64,000 bases of DNA from Giesbergeria sp. (GTDB lineage: Bacteria > Pseudomonadota > Gammaproteobacteria > Burkholderiales > Burkholderiaceae_C). The stretch is taken from NCBI RefSeq assembly GCF_028686475.1, contig NZ_JAQUCA010000008.1, forward strand, positions 62,001 through 126,000. The letters are read 5' to 3'. The notes under the pieces are model-generated. The model saw only the letters and a program-made list of their open reading frames with translations. It was not told the DNA's origin and did no database searches. The stretch's first letter is position 1. Every line of letters begins with the position of its first letter. Below, one piece after another: positions 57,973-64,000 of the stretch. Made by a program: the position numbers and the translations under genes.

Positions 57973-58808
57973 ATCCGCCCCAAGGCTTGGACTTTCCAAG
58001 CCAGCCAAAATTTACGCAGTGGTGTCAGGCTGATGCGCTGGTGCAGCACCTGAAAGTTTTCGTCTTCAATTTCGCGCAGCAGAGTGCGGTAGATGCTGGC
58101 CATCATCAGGCCGGGCTTTTGCGCGCGCCGGTCTGCGGCGGGCAACAGGGCCAAGGCTTCGTCATAGAGGCGATGCGCCCGTTCGGCCTGGAAGCGCATC
58201 AGTGCGGTAAAGCGTTCAGAATATTCGCGCTTGATGATTTCGTGCGCTTTGACATCAAATTGCTGCATATCATTGACTGGCAGATAAATGCGCCCGCGCA
58301 GGGCATCCTCGCCCACATCGCGCAAAATGTTGGTCAATTGCAACGCTTGGCCCAAACGATGGGCATATTGCGTGGTAGCTGGGTCGGTTTGGCCAAAAAT
58401 TTGTGCCGCCACTTCGCCCACAATACCCGCTACCAAATGGCAATAGCGCTGCAAGCCCGCATAGTCTAAATAACGGGTTTGGTCTAAATCCATCAGGCAG
58501 CCCTCAATCACGGCTTGCAAATGGCGCTGCTCCATCTGATAACTGGCCGCGTGGGGCATCAGGGCCTGCATCACGGGGTGGCTGGGCTGGCCTTGAAAGG
58601 CGCGCTGCACCTCGGCTTGCCACCACACCAGCTTGTTGCGCGCCACAGCGGGGTCAGAGACCTCATCGACCACATCATCGACTTCGCGACAAAAGGCATA
58701 AAACGCGGTAATGGCTGCCCGCCGTGCTGGGGGCAGGAACAGAAAAGCGTAATAGAAACTGCTGCCCGAAGCGGCAGCTTTTTGTTGGACGTACTGTTCC
58801 GGATTCAT
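57969..58808 (-). CDS. hpnD: presqualene diphosphate synthase
   Basis: GSSFYYAFLFLPPARRAAITAFYAFCREVDDVVDEV; LTNILRDVGEDALRGRIYLP. Confidence 0.92.
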   Translation of the reverse strand: MNPEQYVQQKAAASGSSFYYAFLFLPPARRAAITAFYAFCREVDDVVDEVSDPAVARNKLVWWQAEVQRAFQGQPSHPVMQALMPHAASYQMEQRHLQAVIEGCLMDLDQTRYLDYAGLQRYCHLVAGIVGEVAAQIFGQTDPATTQYAHRLGQALQLTNILRDVGEDALRGRIYLPVNDMQQFDVKAHEIIKREYSERFTALMRFQAERAHRLYDEALALLPAADRRAQKPGLMMASIYRTLLREIEDENFQVLHQRISLTPLRKFWLAWKVQALGRM

Positions 58809-58925
58809 GGGTGGGGATTGTCCCATGATGCGCGTTAGCTGGGATAGGCGCTATCGGGCGCTATCATCGCTGTCCGCTGAGCTTGTTTGTGCCGCCTTGT
58901 ACCGTTTCCTCTTTTTTGTCGCTCC

Positions 58926-60572
58926 ATGTTCAATAACCTGCGTATCACCCAGCGCTTTATTCTCATTTTGTTTGCTTACTGGATTTCATTTTCGGCAGTA
59001 GTTGGTGTCAGCTTGCTGGGTTTGATGTCGGCGCGCGATAGCCTGCGCCTGATTCATGACCAAGCCATGCAGCGCGCCCTGCTGGCCGAAGAGTCGATGA
59101 ATGCCACGGTGCAAAACCGCTTGCAGGTGTTGTTGGCGTTCCAACATGCGCCCGATAACCCCTTGGCAGCGGTGCATGACCATCCTACCAACATCCACTT
59201 GGATGCCATTGCCGACACACGCGTCAAGGCCAATGCCACCAACAAGGCGATGGAAGAGAACATTACCGACCCCGAAGAGCGCAAACTGTACGACAGCACC
59301 AAACCGATTCGTGCGGCGTGGCGTACCAAATTGGATGAAACAACCAGCGCTATTCGCAGTGGCAACTACAGCGCCGAAGTATTAGAGCGTTTTTTAGCGG
59401 CCAGCCGCACCGAGGGCGAGGCCGTAGTGCAGTCAATGGGGGCCTTCCGCGATTACCAAGTCAACAAAGGCAAGCAAGCCTACCAAGAGGCACAAGAACA
59501 CTATGAGCGGGCTTTATGGGTGTTTGGCCTGACCACTGCGCTGGGGGGCATTCCGGCAACATTTTTGGCCCTGACCCTGCTAGGGCGTATGCGTTCAGGC
59601 TTTAGCATGGCGATTGATACCGCCCACGAAATTGCAGGCAACAATTTATCGCGCCCCGTGCCCCATGCGGGCCATGATGAAATTGGCACCCTGCTGGGCC
59701 AAATGGAGACCATGCGTAGCAACCTACACCACATCATCAGCCAAGTGCGCCAAGGGGCCAATGCCATTGCCGGTTCGGCCTCCGAGGTGGCCACGGGCAC
59801 GCACGATTTATCCGAGCGCACCGAATCGCAAGCCAGCTCCTTGCAACAAACCGCCTCGGCCACCGAGCAGCTTTCGGGCACGGTGCAACACAATGCCGAC
59901 AATGCCAGCCAAGCCAATCAATTGGCCTCTGCGGCCACAGGCATCGCGCAACGTGGCGGCACCGTGGTAGCGCAGGTGGTCGATACGATGGAGGCCATCA
60001 ATTCCTCATCGCGCAAAATTGTGGACATCATTGGCGTGATTGATGGCATCGCTTTTCAGACCAATATTTTGGCGCTCAATGCCGCCGTAGAAGCCGCCCG
60101 CGCGGGCGAGCAAGGCCGGGGCTTTGCTGTGGTGGCCGCCGAAGTACGTAATTTGGCCGGACGCAGCGCCCAAGCCGCCAAAGAGGTGCGCGCTCTGATT
60201 ACCGATTCGGTGGACAAGGTGGGCGTGGGCAGCAGCCAAGTGTCGCAAGCCGGGGCCACCATGCAAGAAATCGTCGCGGGCATCCAGCGCGTATCCGACA
60301 TCGTGGGCGAAATCGCCTCGGCCAGTGTGCAACAGTCGTCAGGTTTGGCGCAAATTAACCAAGCGGTAGCGCAACTCGATGGCGTAACCCAGCAAAATGC
60401 TGCTTTGGTCGAGCAAACTTCGGCTGCTTCTAGTGCTTTGCAAGAGCAGGCGCACCAATTGGCCACGCTGGCGGCTTCGTTTACCCTGGAGTCGGGCAGC
60501 AGCAGCCACAGTGCCAGGCCAATGCCATCGCCGGTAGCCCCACGAGCCTCTGTGGCTTTATTGGGGCGCTAA
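58926..60572 (+). CDS. methyl-accepting chemotaxis protein
   Basis: Two TMs, HAMP-like region, signaling tip IIGVIDGIAFQTNILALNAAVEAARAGEQGRGFAVVAAEVRNLAGRSAQAAKE. Confidence 0.95.
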   Translation: MFNNLRITQRFILILFAYWISFSAVVGVSLLGLMSARDSLRLIHDQAMQRALLAEESMNATVQNRLQVLLAFQHAPDNPLAAVHDHPTNIHLDAIADTRVKANATNKAMEENITDPEERKLYDSTKPIRAAWRTKLDETTSAIRSGNYSAEVLERFLAASRTEGEAVVQSMGAFRDYQVNKGKQAYQEAQEHYERALWVFGLTTALGGIPATFLALTLLGRMRSGFSMAIDTAHEIAGNNLSRPVPHAGHDEIGTLLGQMETMRSNLHHIISQVRQGANAIAGSASEVATGTHDLSERTESQASSLQQTASATEQLSGTVQHNADNASQANQLASAATGIAQRGGTVVAQVVDTMEAINSSSRKIVDIIGVIDGIAFQTNILALNAAVEAARAGEQGRGFAVVAAEVRNLAGRSAQAAKEVRALITDSVDKVGVGSSQVSQAGATMQEIVAGIQRVSDIVGEIASASVQQSSGLAQINQAVAQLDGVTQQNAALVEQTSAASSALQEQAHQLATLAASFTLESGSSSHSARPMPSPVAPRASVALLGR

Positions 60573-60713
60573 TGTCTTGCCAAGTTGGCAAAAATCATGA
60601 AGCAGCTCTAGCGCCGCTGCCGTCTGGGACGGGGTGCGAGCGGGCTGCGGTCGTGCAGATTATTCATCTTAGCTGCTCATTTTGGGCCATGTGCTGATTC
60701 AGTGGGGAAATCC

Positions 60714-62327
60714 ATGTCTGTTGTTCAAATTCAAGGGCTTTCTTTTGAGGAAGCAGATAACCAAATTTTGCTGGTGGCGCTGCCCACGCCGGGGCGCGAG
60801 CCGATTGATGGCGATACCTTGCAGCACTTGCTAGAGCAAGAAGGCTATGGCGATTGCTCCATCAACCAAAACGCCCTGCACAGTGCCGCTGAGATGTGCA
60901 ATGTGCAAAAGGAGCCTTTTGGCATCGAGGTAGCACGCCGTTTGGATGCCGAGTACCAAGTGTTTGTGTCCTCCGATGGCATGAATGCCACGCTCAACAT
61001 CATTGCGCCGATTGGTGGCAAGGCGGCCAACCCCGAAGATGCTTTGCGCGCCCTGAGCAAGGCCGGTGTTACCTTTGGCATTGACCAAACCGCCATCCAA
61101 GATGCCTGCCAACGCGGCAGTTGTAGCAATGTCATCATCGCCCGTGGTCGTGATGTTTTGCATGGTGCCGATGCCCTGTTTGAAGACCTGATTCCACACA
61201 CCGTCAACCGCGAACCCAAACTCGACGAAAACGGCCTGATTGACTACCGCGAGCGCGGCGAAATCGTGGCCGTACAACCGGGCGCACCTTTGATGCGGCG
61301 CACGCCAGCCACTGCGGGCACCGATGGCCAAACCGTCAAAGGCGTGGTAGTCAAAGCCAAACCGGGCAAAGACAAGCCGTTTGCCACCGGCCTCAAAGGG
61401 GCCGAAGTCTCTGCCGAAGATGCTTGCGTGTTGGTGGCCGCCGTGGGCGGTTTGCCAGTGCGCGTCGATGCCGGAGTGAATGTAGAGCCGGTGCTGCGCT
61501 ACAAAGAAATCAACATGGCCACCGGCAATATCCACTTTGATGGCAGCGTGCATGTGACTGGCGAAGTAGTGCAAGGCATGACGGTACATGCCAGCGGCGA
61601 CATCATCGTCGATGGCATGGTGGACTCGGGCAATTTGCACGCGGGCGGCGATATTCGCATTGCGGGCGGCATTATTGGGCGCTCCAAAATTGAGGCCCAA
61701 GGTTCGGTCATGGCGCGCTTTGCCGAAGGGGTAGAGATTCGCGCTGGCACCGTGATTGCCCTGAAAGACATGGCACTCGAATGTGAACTACACGCTATCA
61801 ACCAAATCACTATCGGCACCGGTTCACGCAAAACCGGGCGTTTGGTGGGCGGCCACGCCACAGCCATGATGGCGATTCGGGTGGTCACTTTAGGCTCGGA
61901 CAAGGGCGGAACCACCAAAATCACGCTGGGGGTCAATCCGGCGCTAGATGCCGAATATGCCGCCTTGCTCAAGCGCATCGAAGAAGAAAAAGAGCAAGAA
62001 ACCCGTTTAGAGCAACTGGTCAAGCAGCTCAAAACCGCAGACCCTAAAGGGCTACTAGAGCGCGCCCGCTCCTCATGGCAACAGGCGGTGCAAGCCTGGG
62101 GCAAATCGCTCAAAGAGCGCGAAACGCTAGAAAAAGAGCTAGAAAAAGCCCGCTTGGCGCGCTTAGAGGTGGCTGTGGGCACCCAAGGCACGGTAGAAAT
62201 CAGCCTGTGCAAGCTGGTAGCGCGTTTGCGTCAAGACTTTGGCAGCGGGGCTTTTTATCTGGACGAGGGCGGCAATTTGATTTTTACCGGCCGCGATGGC
62301 AAGCCAGTGATTTTGGCACTGGGCTAA
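60714..62327 (+). CDS. FapA (DUF342) family protein
   Basis: YREIN MATGNIHFDGSVHVTGEVVQGMTVHASGDIIVDGMVDSGNLHAGGDIRIAGGIIG beta-helix repeats plus C-terminal coiled coil. Confidence 0.88.
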   Translation: MSVVQIQGLSFEEADNQILLVALPTPGREPIDGDTLQHLLEQEGYGDCSINQNALHSAAEMCNVQKEPFGIEVARRLDAEYQVFVSSDGMNATLNIIAPIGGKAANPEDALRALSKAGVTFGIDQTAIQDACQRGSCSNVIIARGRDVLHGADALFEDLIPHTVNREPKLDENGLIDYRERGEIVAVQPGAPLMRRTPATAGTDGQTVKGVVVKAKPGKDKPFATGLKGAEVSAEDACVLVAAVGGLPVRVDAGVNVEPVLRYKEINMATGNIHFDGSVHVTGEVVQGMTVHASGDIIVDGMVDSGNLHAGGDIRIAGGIIGRSKIEAQGSVMARFAEGVEIRAGTVIALKDMALECELHAINQITIGTGSRKTGRLVGGHATAMMAIRVVTLGSDKGGTTKITLGVNPALDAEYAALLKRIEEEKEQETRLEQLVKQLKTADPKGLLERARSSWQQAVQAWGKSLKERETLEKELEKARLARLEVAVGTQGTVEISLCKLVARLRQDFGSGAFYLDEGGNLIFTGRDGKPVILALG

Positions 62328-62353
62328 AAACTGCCTCCTCCGCTGCTGGGGGC

Positions 62354-63196
62354 TTACATTTTCAGCGCCCGCGCCAGCATCAGCGGGCCATCCCAAGGCC
62401 GAATGCGGGGGCGCTGCTGCAAGCTGGCCCCGCGCAGGGCCTGCACTTTGTCCAAAATACGCAAACCGCCTTGCACCACGAGGCGCAATTCCCAGCCAAT
62501 GCGCCCCGGTAGCCGGTGTACCAGCGGTGCGCCGCGCAACATCTCGGTGCGCGCCCATTGGGCGCAGTCCAAGACCAAGGCGGCACTGGCTGGGGTGAGC
62601 CGTTGGGCCAATAGGTCGGCTGGTGGCACGCGGTGGCGCGTGCAATCGGCTTGGGGCAGGTAAAAGCGCTGGCGTGGAATATCCACGCTCAAATCTTGCC
62701 AAAAATTAATCAACTGCAAGGCACTGCAAATAGCATCGCTTTGGCGCAAGGCAGCTGCATCTTGCACGCCATACAGGTGCAACAGCAAACGACCCACCGG
62801 GTTGGCCGAGCGGCGGCAGTACTCCAACAATTCAGTCCGGTCGGCATAGCCAGCGCCAGCCTCGGTTTTTTGCACATCCTGCATAAAAGCACTGAGCAAA
62901 TCATCTAGCAGCGCTACCGGCAGGCGGTGGCTTTGCAAGATGGCTGCCAGCGGCGCAAACACCTGCGGCCAGCGTGGGCCAGGTGCAGCGCCCGCAGCAA
63001 TGTGGTGCAGCTCGATGCGGTAGGCCGTTAAATCGGCCAGCCGCTCTGCGGCGCTGGCATCGCCCTCGTCGGCGATGTCGTCTGCGGTGCGCGCAAAGGC
63101 ATAAATGGCGGCAATCGGTGGGCGCAATGCAGGTGGGCACAGCAGCGAGGCCACCGGGAAGTTTTCGTAATGGGTAATAGTTTGGGCTTGGGTCAC
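62354..63196 (-). CDS. hpnC: squalene synthase HpnC
   Basis: HYENFPVASLLCPPALRPPIAAIYAFARTADDIADEGDASAAERLADL; LQLINFWQDLSVDIPRQRFYLP. Confidence 0.9.
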   Translation of the reverse strand: MTQAQTITHYENFPVASLLCPPALRPPIAAIYAFARTADDIADEGDASAAERLADLTAYRIELHHIAAGAAPGPRWPQVFAPLAAILQSHRLPVALLDDLLSAFMQDVQKTEAGAGYADRTELLEYCRRSANPVGRLLLHLYGVQDAAALRQSDAICSALQLINFWQDLSVDIPRQRFYLPQADCTRHRVPPADLLAQRLTPASAALVLDCAQWARTEMLRGAPLVHRLPGRIGWELRLVVQGGLRILDKVQALRGASLQQRPRIRPWDGPLMLARALKM

Positions 63197-63290
63197 GGCA
63201 TAGATTGTCGCTTGCGCCCAAGGTTCTGGTGCTGGCTGAAGGCACGACCCTAGGATTTACAATTGAACACCTCGCAACCTCCGTTTTTTC

Positions 63291-64000
63291 ATGCCCTCCT
63301 CGATTGCACCACCGTCCCGCCGGGGGCTTGTTTGGCTTTGTGCTGCTACGCTGTGCTTGGCGGCCTGCTCTAAGCCTGCCCCAGCACCCGAGCCAGTGCG
63401 TGCCGTCAAGCTGCTGACGGTAGGGGCCAGCGCCTTGCAAGCCGAGCAAGAATATGCGGGCGAGGTACGCGCGCGCACCGAGTCGCGCTTGGGCTTTCGG
63501 GTGGCAGGCAAAATAGTGCAGCGCCCAGCAGAATTGGGCCAACAGGTGCAGTCCGGCCAGTTGCTGGCCCAACTAGACGCGCAAGATTACCAACTGGCTG
63601 CCCAAGCAGCACAGGCCCAAGTAACGGCGGCCCAAACCCAGCAAGCACTGGCCGCTGCCGATTACCAACGCTATGCACGCTTGCAAGCGCAAAACTTTAT
63701 CAGCGCTGCCGAATTGCAGCGCCGCGAGGCCACCCTGCAAGCCGCCCAAGCCACCTTGGCCCAAGCCCAAGCCCAAGCCTCGGTACAAGGCAACCAAACC
63801 GGCTACACCCGTTTGCTGGCCGATGTAGCGGGTGTGATTACCGGCATTGAGGCCGAGCCGGGCCAAGTCGTCGCCGCTGGCACGCCCATCGTGCGTATTG
63901 CCCACCACGGCCCACGCGATGTGGTGTTTGCCGCACCCGAAGACAAAATAACCCTGCTACACCCCGGACAAGCCGTGCAGGTGCGCCTGTGGGCGCAAGC
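63291..64000 (+). CDS. RND efflux periplasmic adaptor (membrane fusion) lipoprotein, partial, runs off window end
   Basis: Open frame from ATG 63291, absent from track because no stop: MPSSIAPPSRRGLVWLCAATLCLAACSKPAP...EYAGEVRARTESRLGFRVAGKIVQRPAELGQQVQSGQLLAQLD...GYTRLLADVAGVITGIEAEPGQVV. Confidence 0.9.
   Translation, partial: MPSSIAPPSRRGLVWLCAATLCLAACSKPAPAPEPVRAVKLLTVGASALQAEQEYAGEVRARTESRLGFRVAGKIVQRPAELGQQVQSGQLLAQLDAQDYQLAAQAAQAQVTAAQTQQALAAADYQRYARLQAQNFISAAELQRREATLQAAQATLAQAQAQASVQGNQTGYTRLLADVAGVITGIEAEPGQVVAAGTPIVRIAHHGPRDVVFAAPEDKITLLHPGQAVQVRLWAQ

Noticed and set aside
60831-61700. 289 aa minus-strand ORF
   Set aside because: Antisense of the fapA-like gene; no motif support.

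Overview
A 64 kb, moderately high-GC chromosomal window. Gene content and order look Burkholderiales/Comamonadaceae-like; this is inference from protein resemblance, no search was run. Most of it is ordinary housekeeping: dksA-like, hemH, Lon-like protease, Na/Pi symporter, zapA, hupB, ppiD-like, folC, SPOR, cvpA, purF, metZ, gltX, ettA, rhlE, Orn/Lys/Arg decarboxylase, NfeD/SPFH and squalene hpnC/D/E. Accessory or notable parts: (i) a 6S RNA candidate on the minus strand downstream of zapA, missing from the ORF track; (ii) a cobalamin riboswitch heading a ten-gene B12 uptake/assembly cluster (8.85-19.2 kb); (iii) an organosulfur-assimilation cluster (22.4-28.7 kb) with a sigma54-type activator carrying GAFAGA instead of GAFTGA, ending in a frameshifted amidohydrolase; (iv) a duplicated Ala-Glu-Asp tRNA array next to gltX; (v) a ~4 kb degenerate genomic island at the 3' end of tRNA-Ser(GGA) (52.2-56.24 kb). 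The island holds an integrase N-terminal fragment, CGGGGAA repeats at both ends (candidate arm-type sites), a TnpB gene broken by one in-frame TAA with its putative omegaRNA/right end, an XRE regulator with a palindromic operator, and a MazEF-like pair with an apparently truncated toxin. No CRISPR array was found. The most interesting region is the tRNA-Ser island.
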